A DNA stretch of 64,000 nt from assembly GCA_022818135.1 (NCBI GenBank), contig JAFMSR010000013.1, positions 26,233,281 to 26,297,280 on the forward strand, written 5' to 3'. Shown here piece after piece: positions 1 through 12,600 of the stretch (the first letter of the stretch is position 1; every line of letters starts with the position of its first letter). Made by a program: the position numbers and the translations under genes. The notes under the pieces were generated by a model, which was not told the origin of the DNA, did not search any database, and saw only the letters and a program-made list of their open reading frames with translations. The DNA comes from Saxidomus purpurata (taxonomy: Eukaryota; Mollusca; Bivalvia; Venerida; Veneridae).

Positions 1-76
1 TCATTTATTACAGACAGACTGGTGATACAGGAGAACAATGTTCGTTTTTTAAAGATGTTCATAAAAGACCATCTAC

Positions 77-1152
77 CTTCTGGTTGATCAGTCACACCAG
101 AAAACTGCTGAAGCTTTGTGCCGGACAAAGTATAAATATTCACTGATCTTATGTCTGAAATGTATAGATAACCATTAGCATGTGACAGACCTCTACATAT
201 ATGGTCAGGTATAAACTGCTTGGTTTTTATCATTTTTGGCTTTATAGAAACAAACTGAACTCCAGAATTCTGACAAGTGACAGCAACTTCATTTTTATTG
301 ACAACACATAATTTCCATGGTGTTCCTGGTACTTTAATGTAATCTGTCACAGTGTATGTGATATGATCTATACACCTCAGACTTTTGTTTCTAGAGTCAA
401 GTAGTATAAGTGTTCCATCCTCAAGAGCACATGCACCAATAATGATTGGTGTCTCATCATCTGAATGATGCTTTATGTTGTATTTCTTCTTCCCCTTCGC
501 ATGGTACAATGGTTTTTGATAATTTTGTGCAGTTTTTGTAGGTGCATATTGTCGCTCTGCATTGTCAACTTCAGTTGCAGTTTCAGAGTAAAGTTCTTCA
601 CTTTCTGTCTTGTTCTCTTCTTCAACATGGCCAAGCACATCCATTTCCTCTAACTGTGCCAGCAAAGTTTGATCAGTGACAAAGTCCTTGTTGCCTTTTG
701 ATTCTTCGGCTTCATCTAATTCAGTGAAACAATCTTTAGCATGTCTTGCCAGCTTTTCTGCTTTCTTCATATTGACAAAGTCTTGTGAAACATTGTCATA
801 TAAGGATACTAAATTATTCTTGGCAGATGAAACGGAATCTTCCATTGCTTGAAGTTTCTTCAGGTCATCATCAATCTTGTCTAGAACTGGTTCAAACATT
901 TCTTCTACGTCTTTGACTGAACCCTTTTCAAGCATATCAAGCCTATAATTGATACTTTTTCTAACAATTTTGATTGATTGCAATAGCTCATCTTTACTCT
1001 CCAATGTAGAGTTTTTTCTACTTTCTGCGTCACTGTGATATTTCTTCAGTTTGTTGGCTATAGTCTCGAGGCTCCCCACAGTAGCTTGTGCTGTTGGTTG
1101 GCTTTTGTTGTTTTTCAGAAACTCTGGTATGTAGAATGTGGCATTGCATGTT
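77..1152 (-). CDS. B-box gene coding exon 2 (coiled coil and start of propeller)
   Basis: Read on the minus strand, the frame is open from 1152 past 77 to the window edge. The middle is charged and helical (KLKKYHSDAES, LDKIDDDLKKLQAMED), as expected of a coiled coil. An acidic segment follows, then hydrophobic strands typical of a propeller. The 77/76 boundary is a plausible GT donor but is not proven. Confidence 0.72.
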
Positions 1153-1327
1153 CTAAAAAATATTCAGAGAATGTTAAGAGCCAACTTAAGATATTAAAAT
1201 GTTCTTCTCATATCCTTTGGACAGCTGGCATATCTTAATGCATACTCCATAGACATGTGCATGTTTTTGTATAAACTGCACATGACATCATTCTACTTTC
1301 TTTTGACTGGGGGGGGGGGGGGGGGGG

Positions 1328-1383
<56 letters not shown>

Positions 1384-2167
1384 GGGGGGGGTTTTGTTTT
1401 TTTATGGAAGGCCAAACACGTCTTAACCCACATATACCGTTTATTATGTTAGGCCGTTGAAAGGATATAAAAACTTGCAGCTGGAAGTATTAACAAGTAA
1501 GTTGTACATTTTGGGAAGAAGAATTAACTTTGCCTTAGTAACACAGACTAAAATAAGCCATAATTTAAACTCATAAATGCTGGAGTGTCACTTATGAAAA
1601 TTTTCCATATGTATGAAAGGAGTACTGCAAAAGACAAATGTACTGGTCTTCAAAACAAGGCTTTGAGAAAAAATTTAAACATGGATGTTTATAACTGAAG
1701 GATCTGTTTCAGTTGCAAAAAGTTATTTACTTAATTAATATACTTCAAGTAAATCATAAAAAATAGAAGCAATCTTTTAAAAAGTAAAAGTTACAATACC
1801 TATGATTAGTAGCCATACATGTGGGACATCCGACAGCATCATGAATCTGACAGTACATGTCAACATAGTTATGTCTGTGCCTCTCACATCGTTCAGTAGG
1901 AATGGCAGGAAGTGCTGGACTGGTTGCTGGCTGGAACTGTCCCTGGTCCAGAATTTTATGCCTGGATAAAGCTGGGATGTCTTTATGGAACTTGACACAT
2001 GTAGAACAATAATAGTCCTGGCAATCTACACAATACTTCTCTGCTTCAATGGTTTTGTTCTTTGATGTACACATTGAACATATGAAATCAAAAGTTTCAT
2101 CTTGTAAATGGTCTAAATCCTCACATCCTCCCTCACCTTCTGCCCCACCTCCTCCAACACTAGCCAT
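77..2167 (-). CDS. B-box zinc-finger (TRIM-like, RING-less) protein, 5' two coding exons
   Basis: Two exons join in frame: 2167-1800 and 1152-77, with donor GTATTG at 1799 and an acceptor ending TTTTTTAG at 1153. The first ATG is at 2167-2165; a TTG nine bases upstream is not needed. Exon 1 has a Gly-rich N-terminus, then two zinc-binding B-boxes (CSMC/CVDC/CSTC with following His, and CERHRHNYVDMYC with CPTC and NHR). Exon 2 begins with a helical, probably coiled-coil stretch, passes an acidic linker and reaches beta-propeller-like strands (LYISDIRSVNIYTLSG). There is no RING, so ubiquitin ligase activity is not supported. Such B-box/coiled-coil/NHL-like genes are strongly expanded in bivalves; their role is mostly unknown. 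The reading frame stays open to base 1, so the end at 77 (GAAG|GTAGAT) is a choice. The protein continues left of the window. Confidence 0.8.
1153..1799 (-). other. Intron 1 of the B-box gene, with a homopolymer block
   Basis: No coding signal. It holds three adjoining homopolymers on the plus strand: G21 (1309-1329), T53 (1330-1382) and G9 (1383-1391). Their length may be inaccurate in the assembly. Confidence 0.7.
1800..2167 (-). CDS. B-box gene coding exon 1 (two B-boxes)
   Basis: Start codon to donor, about 122 residues, ending in phase 2 (AG|GTATTG) so that Arg is completed by the first base of the next exon. It carries all zinc ligands of B-box 1 and B-box 2. Confidence 0.82.
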
Positions 2168-3499
2168 TTTTTTCAATTACAGGTTACTACATTTTGTTTA
2201 AATCATACATTTTGCACACACAGTGAATAAATTTTAAAGAATTTTACAACTCTGGTTATCATGAAATTGTAGCAGTAATTTATAGTGTTCACCTTGACGG
2301 TTATCAGCATTTCACCTTGAGTTTAGAAATAAGGTTATCTTTTTTCAAACCCTTCTCCTGATTGAAGCAAATACATGTTTATACAATACAGTTAAACTTT
2401 GTTCGCTCGAACTCGAAGGGACCGTCGATTTTAGTTCGAGGGATCGGTAGTTCGAGCCATGGAGGTTCGCCATTCATGGGTTGTTATAATGTAGAAACTT
2501 GAATATGATACGGAATTTAACCCATGTTTCCCAAAATTAGTGCATATTGTACACCAGGCTTGAACCTCAGACAATATTTTCCAGCATGAAAAAATGGGTA
2601 AATCGACGAAATTCAGTTAAATTATTGCATTTGTTTTGACTACCTCCTTTTTGAAGAGCTCTTGGCGAGTGGGTCTAAAAGCCGATTTCTGATTCCGTAT
2701 ACCCAGTTCTTAAACGAAAGACATTTCAAAACGTTTTATATCATTGGAAATATCATAAAACAAAAACTTTATTCACTATAATTTCCAATTAAAGTTAGAA
2801 TAAAAGTTGATAAAATCTCTAACATATAACTTCTACTATTTTTCTTAATGTTCTTAACGGCAACATGCCGTTCTGAAAAATCCGGTCACACATTAAAAAA
2901 TTATATCAATTTCGTGGAAAAAAACCTTAAATTTATGCCAACTAATACTAAAATGTATCAACATTGTAAAAGAAATTTAGATTACCTTTAATTGCTCATT
3001 TACAGGTGTTAAAACATGCGGTTTAACAACGCCGGCTGTTAATGTCTGATCAAAAGTACAATTGTTTGCCCGATAATTGAGACTGTCACCTTTTATTTTT
3101 TCGAGCAAAAGGATGTGAATGACAGTGAAATTGATCTGAAGGGACCGCCAGAGAGGTTCGAGAGATTGAGAGATCGGGGTTCGAGGTTTCGAGGTGAAAC
3201 AATATGATTTATATAGAGTTTTGCCGGGACCGTCGGCCGAGTTCAAGCGATCGGTTGTATTCGAGCGAATGAAGTTCGAGCGAACGAAGTTTAACTGTAT
3301 TTAGATACTCAAGTTTTATAGGTTACTATAACAAAATGCACAATTCACATATTGTAGAAAGAATTGTGAATGAAGATCACCAGTAAATAAAGATTACTTT
3401 ATCTTCTACCTGTTAGTGATTTTTGTTCAAAGATTTGATGGAAGTTACACAGAAGATATTTCACTTTTAAGAAAACCCATAGTTTCCCACATTTTTCAG
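2168..3499. other. Upstream region of the B-box gene and dynein intron space
   Basis: Apart from the inverted-repeat element at 2389-3297, I see no gene here. The 220 bases before the B-box start must contain its 5' UTR and probably its promoter, but no convincing TATA or initiator can be chosen by eye. Confidence 0.4.
2389..3297. mobile_element. Pogo-like non-autonomous element 1 (909 bp)
   Basis: The terminal inverted repeats start CAGTTAAACTT and extend through GTTCGCTCGAACT with one mismatch. TA flanks both sides (2387-2388 and 3298-3299), as in the Tc1/mariner-pogo superfamily; the CAG start favours pogo/Tigger. The interior has no transposase. It repeats words such as TTCGAG and GATCGG many times near both ends, and AAGGGA lies about 28 bases from the left end. 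Confidence 0.85.
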
Positions 3500-3692
3500 A
3501 TCTACCCCAGCTTCCATCAGCAGACGAGAGAGTAGAAGATGGATCCACGCCGCTACCACCAAGTCGTGGTACAGGTGTTACATTCTCTGACTACACTGTG
3601 GATTACCAGCATGACGATGGAGAAACAACACGAAGGACTAGCACCACCTCCAATACATTGACTACTAACACTGGCACAGAATTCACCAAAAG
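3500..3692 (+). CDS. DNHD1: Dynein exon 1 of the window (Ser/Thr-rich lead to AAA5)
   Basis: The acceptor is TTTTTCAG at 3499 and the donor AG|GTAAAT. It is open in only one frame, and that frame joins the next exon through a split Arg codon. The sequence is low complexity ([14 protein letters not shown]) and resembles no canonical dynein segment. It is the least certain exon. Confidence 0.62.
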
Positions 3693-6600
3693 GTAAATGG
3701 TCAAGACTTAGATTCTATTCAGAGATATGCATTTCATACAGCAATTAAGATCTCTTCCATGAAAATCAGTTTCTATTACCATTCAAAGAAGCTAAGAATG
3801 TAGATATGATTATATATGGCCATAATTTTTGAGAACATTTACACATGTCTGACGAATAAGTCTATTGACAGGACACATTCCCGTCAGACCTGGGAAAGCG
3901 AGCAACTTCGGCCAGTAACGTCAGTGACGGCGAGCTGGGAAATGTACAGTTTACACCCTGACCAGTCGATAGAACATCCTAAAGATAACCTGTGGATCAT
4001 TGAAGCTGATGACCCGTTATTGGACAGCAGGCTTATCAATGCTATTGTTCATGGTAATTATGTATCTGAACTTTGGGGATTATAACACAAACACTAAGAG
4101 ATAAATATTCTTTGGCTATTACTATATGTACATGTGCTTGCATATTCTTTGCATGATGCATAATATACTGGTAGGCAAAGTATTAAGTTTATTCCCTGTC
4201 TCAGAGTTGTGGATATATAATTTCATAACGTGTTCTTCACAGATTCTCATGTTAATCTTTTCAACATTATAGGTGTGACAGTTCTGATCACCCATCTAGA
4301 GAGGAAACCTATCGACCCGTTATTTAGAGGCCTGTTGTTGAAACATTTCTACGTAGACAAAGATGGTAACAAGGTTGTCAGGGTGGGAAGTTACGAGTTC
4401 CGCTACCATCCAGACTTCTGTCTTTACCTGAGCACTTCAGTGCCATTGTTCCTGAAAGGCAAGTTATAACTTTACTGAAGTGAGAACAATGCAGATCATG
4501 ATCAGACTGCATGAATCTCTTGCTACCAGCAGAATTTATAAACCATATTTGTGTTTACATCAATATTCCATAAATCGTTTTTTTAAATGCATATATGGTT
4601 ATAAACTCTTAACGATCAGGTCATAAAGTAAGGTAGCTGTGAAAAACATATTGTTGCAAGGGTTACACTTGGATAGTTATCTGAAAACTTGTTTACATTT
4701 TGACTATGAAAGGTGTATATTACTTGATAATGTGGGTAACAATTGAGTACAGTTTGTTGACAAAGTTATTATCATTATCAGCCACAGATAACATGAACAT
4801 TAAATAATGTCGGTACAGTTAAACCTCGTCCTCTGACGCCTTAGACGAAGAAAATGAAGTCAGACATTTCCTCCCTGAAATTTTAGAACTTTTAGATGAT
4901 TGATACTAATTGTCCGACAAACTCATTTTGATAATGCCTCTTTATGATGTAACTGTATCCATTTAGATAAAGGATTTAGTTAAACTTTGATTTGATAACA
5001 CAGGATTGAGTGCAACAAACATGTTCTATTAATATTTCTTGTTTATGTAGGTGATGGTCTGCACAATGTTCCACTACACAGAATGTGTATCATCAACATG
5101 TCATTCAGTGATGAAGCCATCATCAACTTCCTGTTACACGAGACTATGAAGGTTGAACGGAAAGAGTTTGAAGGTCAGAAAAGGTCAAATGAAAATGACA
5201 TCATCCAACATAGAAGGAAGCTAGCACAAGAACATGTATGTAGTGTTTTCTGCATGTAAAGACTGATCTTGTTCTGTTCTGCTGTTGAATATGTTGTAAT
5301 TCCTTCGCAATGGACCTTACAGATCGCAACTAGAGATGCTTTAAATAATTCCACTTATGGTTAAACTGCTTATATGAAACCAAGATCAGATGTTGAGGGT
5401 TGACTATAAAACCATTGTGTCAGCATATGAGAAAAGAAGCAGCTAACAATAGTTTCATGGTCAGCCCTCAATGTAGAGGACACGGTGTTTGTCAGTTCTT
5501 CAGCTTGAATGTTAGTAATTTTAACAACTTAATAAGGATTACAGTATTACCTCCCTTGTAAAGCAGCAGGTTTTTCCTGATTTGATTTCAAGCTCCAAGT
5601 TCTTTCACAAATGAACTAAAATGAATCGGATAAAATACACATAGACCCCGAAACAAATTTTCCAAATTTAAAACTATTCAATTTCGCAAAAGGATTGACT
5701 AAGTATGATTTAATTAATATTTATGAAAGAATACATTCATAAATTTTTCTTTCATGTAGGAAATGATCAGAGAGAAGACCTTGAATCTGTTTGGTCCAAT
5801 CCTGGAAGACCAGACGATGCTGGACTCCCTGATAAACTGTCAGAAGGAAGTGGAACGTAACAAGATCATTCTTGAAGAGACACGTTACATGGGGGATCAT
5901 CTGGAGGAGAAGTTCTCACACTATGTTCCCATGATCATGCAGGCAGCCATGTTGTACAATATGATACAACGTATGTCTGTACTACACTCGTACTATTATA
6001 TGCCATTCTACAAGTTTGTAGAGATGTTTACAGGAGTGATCAAGGCAAGAGATAGGGGGAAAGGAACACAGGGTAAATATAAGTAAAAATGTTTCATGTT
6101 AAATAAAATTGTTAAATATTTGGGAGAGAAGGTTTTGCTTATTTTGGAGAGGAATAGACAGTAATGATCATGAAAACTTGCATAACTACGTTTTGATGTT
6201 CTATACAGTATTGATGGGCTGGGTTTAGAATTGAAGTTTTAACAGAATATAAAAAAGTATCATTTTATTAAAAGGTTTGAGTGTATAAAGGATGTTATAG
6301 TATCTGCCATTTGGTTTGCAGAGATAATTTGTTAGTACTTTTTCAGTTACTTGTTGCTATGATGGCTTCATAATATGTCTGTTTTTATCTGTGTAGGTGC
6401 CCTAGCATCAAGAGCCAAGGAATTGTCTGATGCTGTTTATGTGAACATCTTCAAGTATGTGTCTATGATGATGTTTGAGCAGCACTTCCTGCTTCTGCAG
6501 CTCCTCATTGCCCTAGAGAGGCTCAGACTCGGCAAGAAGGCATCAACCAAGGAGCTGGGCATCTACATGAATGGATTTGACAAGCAAGGCCTCGAAGAAA

Positions 6601-9600
6601 CATCTCTGTTAGAACATAAGCCAGTCTGGATGGAAGCTCAGTCCTGGGTGGACTGTCTAGTGTTAGAACAGGTTCACCATGCCTTCCATGGACTCAGGAA
6701 GTCCCTTGTCTCTAACAGTGAGCAATGGAAGGAATATTTCCAGCACCCAGTATCTCTGATGAACCCAGTGCCAGGTACAACCATGCAGGACCTCTTCATC
6801 TTCCAGAAGTGCATTCTTTGGAAGTTTGCTGCACCAGACAGGGTAAGTGTATGAACAAGGTTCAGAAATAAGACTGTTAATTTATTTGGTCGTAATTCAG
6901 AACTTTCTTTTCTGATCATTAAATAGATTTTGGTACACTTGTGGCCTCTCAGAATAACAGCTTATTGCAGATATTTAAAATTAAAAGACAATCTTTTAAT
7001 TATTAAAAAAGCTTTTTGCATTATACACAAGATTTGCTTACAATAGCATGGCTGATGCATTTACTAGACACTTTTTGTCAAAACTTATAAATAGATGAGT
7101 TCATAAAACCATTAGTGTTGACTTTGATAGGTCTGTGGTTAGGATGTTTGCTTCTGGAACAGGAGGTCCTTTGTTCAAATCTTGCTGTTGCATGAGGTGT
7201 GTCCTTGAGCAAAGATGCTGATGCCATGCATGTCACAGTCCACCAAGCTATAAATGGGTAGCAGTTAGGAAAAATTGTCTGAATTTTATGACATCTTGAA
7301 TGAGTGTTCTTGATGGATTTAATAAACTACTAAAGCTTTTTTCAGAATGAATTAAAACAAATTTTATAAACTAATTCATAAAAATTGGAATATAACTTTT
7401 CCAGTTATCAGATGTAGCACAAGAACTGATACTGTATGAGCTGGGAAGTATTTGTACAGCACCTGACCACTATAACATCAAGGATGTGTATAACTTTACA
7501 TCTAATACAACCCCTGTAGTGTTTGTACTACCCAATGATGTGCAGGACAACGAAGTGTCAGAAGGAACAAAAGGTATGTGACACAAAATTAAATTCAATG
7601 TAATTAAATGATATATACATGATGTGAGTGTACATTACTCATCCCATGGTAAGGTCCAAAAGGCATAGTAGCACCAACCCCACAGACTTTTACAAGTGGA
7701 GCATATATTAAAGGTTACTGAAAGTTTGATCTTTTTTTTGTTAAACTTTACCTATGGCAATATTGAAAAAATTGAAATGATTAAATCAGGTGCAAAATCC
7801 ATAAGGGGTTAGTTGCAGTGAGGGGTTAGATAAGCATCAAGAATTGTTGTGAGATGGTAAAGAAGCAATTCATTTGCTAAATCTTCAGTTGTGGTATCAT
7901 AGACTACTTCTGAGACAGGTCCTGCAGGGTAGTTATCTCTATAAAGTGCTCTATGGGTTTTCTTATTCTCTACTATTAATGCAATAAGAGCAGTTGGTAG
8001 TTCCTTGTTTAGAAGTCATGGATAAGTTAAATGACTGGAAATGTATTTAAACTTGTCCAGTATACATAAGTAGAGTGAGACTATTGTAATTTTCAGGTAT
8101 ACCATATGTCAGTCCATCTCATGAAGTAAAACGTCTGGCTAAAGAAGTTGGTATGGAGGGCAAGGTGAAGGTCATGAACTTTGGAGTTGAAGGTCAGATC
8201 ACAGAAGTGAAACATGCAGTAGAAGATTGTATACAGACTGGTTACTGGCTTCTGTTGCAGAACTACCATCTAGCTGAGGAACCAGAGCAAGATTTCTTCC
8301 AGCTGCTCAAGGTACATTGCAGTACATAATTATGATACTTGTCGTTAGTGATGGAGGGCTTAGGGACTAAAGCAAACGTTTCATTCAATATTTTCACCAA
8401 ATTGAAACTTACTGTTTAATGCTACACATGTACTAGCCTCAAATCTTACCTTAAACTTACCTGTAATATTCTCTTTTGTGAAAATTTTAAGTTTTATATT
8501 CAACCATTACCAGTTTTATATCATATCAAAACTTTATTGTTTTTTAATCTCTCTTAGCATTTTGCTTTGTTTGAACTTTCAGGATATTGTCTATACAAAA
8601 TGGTTGAAGAAGGATCAGATACGTGAGCATACGTCTATCCCAGATGACACAAGTACACTCGTCACGTATACAAAATCCTCATCCCAGTCAAATATCCTAC
8701 CCATAAATGATACTTTCCGTCTCTGGATAACAACACAGTCAGATAGGGGCAGGCTTATACCAGGTATGGAAATGACTTATTTTCTATTTTAATTCATTCA
8801 TTCTTGCATATTCATCAGGTATTATTCTCCAATTTGTGACAAAACTGCTGTCAGTGTCTTTACTGAGAGAAATAGTCATGTACTAAACAAACATTTATAA
8901 ACATACTTACATTCATTGTAGTGGTCAAAAGTACAGTCAAACTTGTATAAAGAGACTGCCCAAGGGAAAGGCCAAAACTAGTCGCTTAATAAAATGGTCT
9001 CTTAATACAAAGCAACACCGGGGACGCCACCGTTACCCATTAAAATTTTACTTATGTCACGTGGTAATTTTCCAAAAATAGCAAAAAGTTTGAACATGAA
9101 AGTACCTAAAGTTGATAAATACAACCTGCGGACATAAGGATGGACACTAATCCTTATGAAATTTGACACCTCCGTGTCTAATTGGGAAGTTAAATGCATA
9201 GAAATAATGATCTGCTTACACATAAATGGTCGCCTAATACGAACAAAAGACAGATTATGAGTCGCTACATACTGGTCGCTGGTCGCGTTAGACAAAAGTC
9301 GCTTAATGCAATAACAAAACAGTGTGAAAACTCTCGGGGGGATTCAAAAGCGGTGGCTTACGACAAAGGTTGCTTAATACACGTGGTCGCATGGGCAAGT
9401 TTGACTGTACTGATATCAGTTCAGACAAGAGATTAGTATCTGTTTGTTCTACAAAAAATTGCTCAATAACATTATTTGTAAATACACCATAAACAAATGT
9501 AATATTTGTACAATGTACTTTTGAAGTCAAATTTGCATTACAAATACTAATGGACAAAGAAGTATGGTTTAAATTGTGCTTAAAAATATGAAGATTTCTT

Positions 9601-12600
9601 TTTTTCCACATTCTTTTCTTTGTCTTATGTGCTATCAGCTCTTCTTTGTGTATCTTTGGTGTTTTGATATTGCCCTAGTATGTTTGAGTATGTGCCTCTT
9701 TGATAGATTTACTTTACTTATATGATGTGTTTATATGAGCAGGTGTGTTGGTACAACATGGTATCAAGGTAACAGCAGAGAGCACAGGAAATTTCAAATC
9801 TATGTTACAGAAGGCATACAGATCTGTCGCTTTCCTTCTCCATAACTTCCAGCTCTCTCCAGATGAAGTAAGCCATATTTATTTCATGCTAGTTTAGTTG
9901 TGCAAAGGCTATTTAAGTGTTGAACTTTCTCTTCCTTTTTTGACAAGAAAACATACCTCGTATAATATTGGCTTAACTATTCATTTGCCAGTGGACAAAC
10001 TCCACCTTTGGATGTTTTTTTCTTAATTTATGATACAGATGGAACATGGACCCATTCATCTTTCTTCATATTAACTGTTGATTGTATTTTTTGTTTGTAA
10101 TTGGTTCCGTAATGCACTCTGATCTTGTTTGAACTATCTCATGGTTTACTATTTTTTGCAGACACCATTTGATAAGACAGCAAGAATTATGCCCCTTGCA
10201 CTTTTACATTCCCTACTACTACAGCAGTGTTACTATGGCAACAAAGTTTTCCAAAACAGTCACCGCTGGTCACTGACAGATCTAGCTATGGCAGTAGATG
10301 TTTATAAAAAGGTAGGATATGTATTATGATAAACATTCTGTTCATATGTGGTCACTGTTCATGTGTGGTCAAGAGTGAACTGATTGAATCATAACCCTGC
10401 TACCCTTTTCCCAGTTTAATTTATAAAAATGGAGTTGTCCATCTTTCAACTTGGACAGTACCATTCACTATTTAAAGGGATGTTGACTAAACATTAATTG
10501 TACTGATTAAATATGGAACAGTGCAGATCATGATCAGACTTTACAGGCGTGATAGCTGATCATGATCTGCACTAATCACAAAGGCAGATCACTGGCTGCC
10601 AGCAAGTTAAAAGTTAAAACAAATGTTCACAAGTATAAACTTCACTTGGTTTTTCCTTGGGAATAGCCTCCTTGGGAAAAGGAAATGCTATTCATTTACA
10701 TTTTAAAATGATGATACCTTAAATAAGTTAAATATTAACATAGTTGACATTTCAAATGATTTATTATTTCACTTCAAACTAAAACATGATTTAAAAACAA
10801 CTTCCTACTTTGACTGATACTGGAGCTGTATTTTTTTGTAATAAAGGAGTATGAAATGACTGCAAAAGTAGCAATAAATATATGAAAAATATGGCTTTTG
10901 CCAAATACGTATATGTAAAATGTTAATTTATTTAAAATCCAACTTACTGATGTGATCTGTATACAGGTGATGTTGAAGTGTGAGAGTAGAGACCATGTAG
11001 AGGAGTTGGTGAGTCAGGTTTATACTGATCACTGTACAGACACCACTGATGCTGTAGCTGTGAAAGCTCTGGTAGAAACATTGGCTAGATATGCTGCACT
11101 ACCAGCAGACGCAGTAAGTTACTCGGAACTAATGTACATCTGTTGGCCAACAATTTGTGGATTTTAAGAAAATGCAATTTTGTGGGTACTTCAATTTGTG
11201 CTGCATATTTGTCATACTAAGCTTGTTGATAATAGAGAAGGCTCATTTTGACTGTGATAGCTTTCTTAAATACCGTATTTGTGCACCTTGTCAATAACTT
11301 AAAACTACTAGTTGAATTAATACAACTTCATACAATGGAAGCACATTTAAAGAAGTGCAGGACAAGAACTATAATGCACTTGACTATTACAGAGTATATT
11401 GCCCTTTTTAATTTTCCTCCGGAAAATTGAAAACTACGTTTTGTTCAATACAACTTCATTCAATGGTCAAGCACCTTGAGAGAAAGTCAGTTATACAAGA
11501 ATATAAATGACTAATTACAGAGTTATCGCCCTTACATTTCCTTGTCGAGCAGATAATTTGAAAAGCTACTAGATGGAATATCAAAACAACTTCAAACAAT
11601 GGTCAAGCTTATTGAGAGGAAGTACATTGCACAAGAACCATAACTACATTTTACTCAACAGAGTTAATGCACCTTCTTTCTTGTTCGGAACATAACTTGA
11701 AATCATAGTTGGAATTCAATACAACTCTACAAGGTCAAGCCACTCAAAGGAGAGCATGTGTACAAGAATCACTCTATGCAGATTTACTATTAGCCTTGTT
11801 TGTTTACCTTTTTGGGGGGGTAATTTGAAAACTACTGGTTGGAATTCAAACAACTATACAATGATCAAGCACATTGAGAGGAAGTATTGGCACAAGAACT
11901 ATAACTCCATCTTGACTAATTACGCCCTACTTTCCTTGTCCGGCAGCATAACTTGAAAACTACAAGTTTGATTCAATACAACTTCATAAAGAGACGACAC
12001 TCAGAGGAAGTGCAGTGCACAAGAACAATACTTTGTCTTAAACTAAGTTATTGAATTTTTATTGCATAACTTGAAAAACTGGTGAATTCAATACAACCTA
12101 CAAGGCAAGTACATTTATAGGAATGCAGTGCACAGTAACCATAACTCATCTTGACTTTACGATATTAACCTTTATCCTTGTCCGAGCATACTTGAAAACC
12201 TTGGATTCAATGCAAGTTATACAATGGTCAAAAAGTGAGAGGGTGCAGGCACAGTAACCATCACTTCATCTTGAATAATCCCAAGGTACCTACTCCCTGT
12301 CTAGCATTTTTCAAAACTAAAGTTGGATTTCAATACAACTTTTCAATGCTGGAAAAAATTGGCGGAAATGCTAAGAACAAATCCTAGTTTGTTTCAAGGT
12401 ATTATGTTACTACGCACTTCTCAGTTTAAAAGCATCCTATTGGGGTATTAATCAGAATTAGTGATAGCTCGTAGTTAATGACGGAGAAGGCTCATTTTAC
12501 GATGGTATATTTGTATGCACATATATGTTAAGAAAGTTTCTTTGTGGAGCAGGATGCAATGCCATGACCAGTTTTGTATGAAATGTTAACATAGAGCAGT

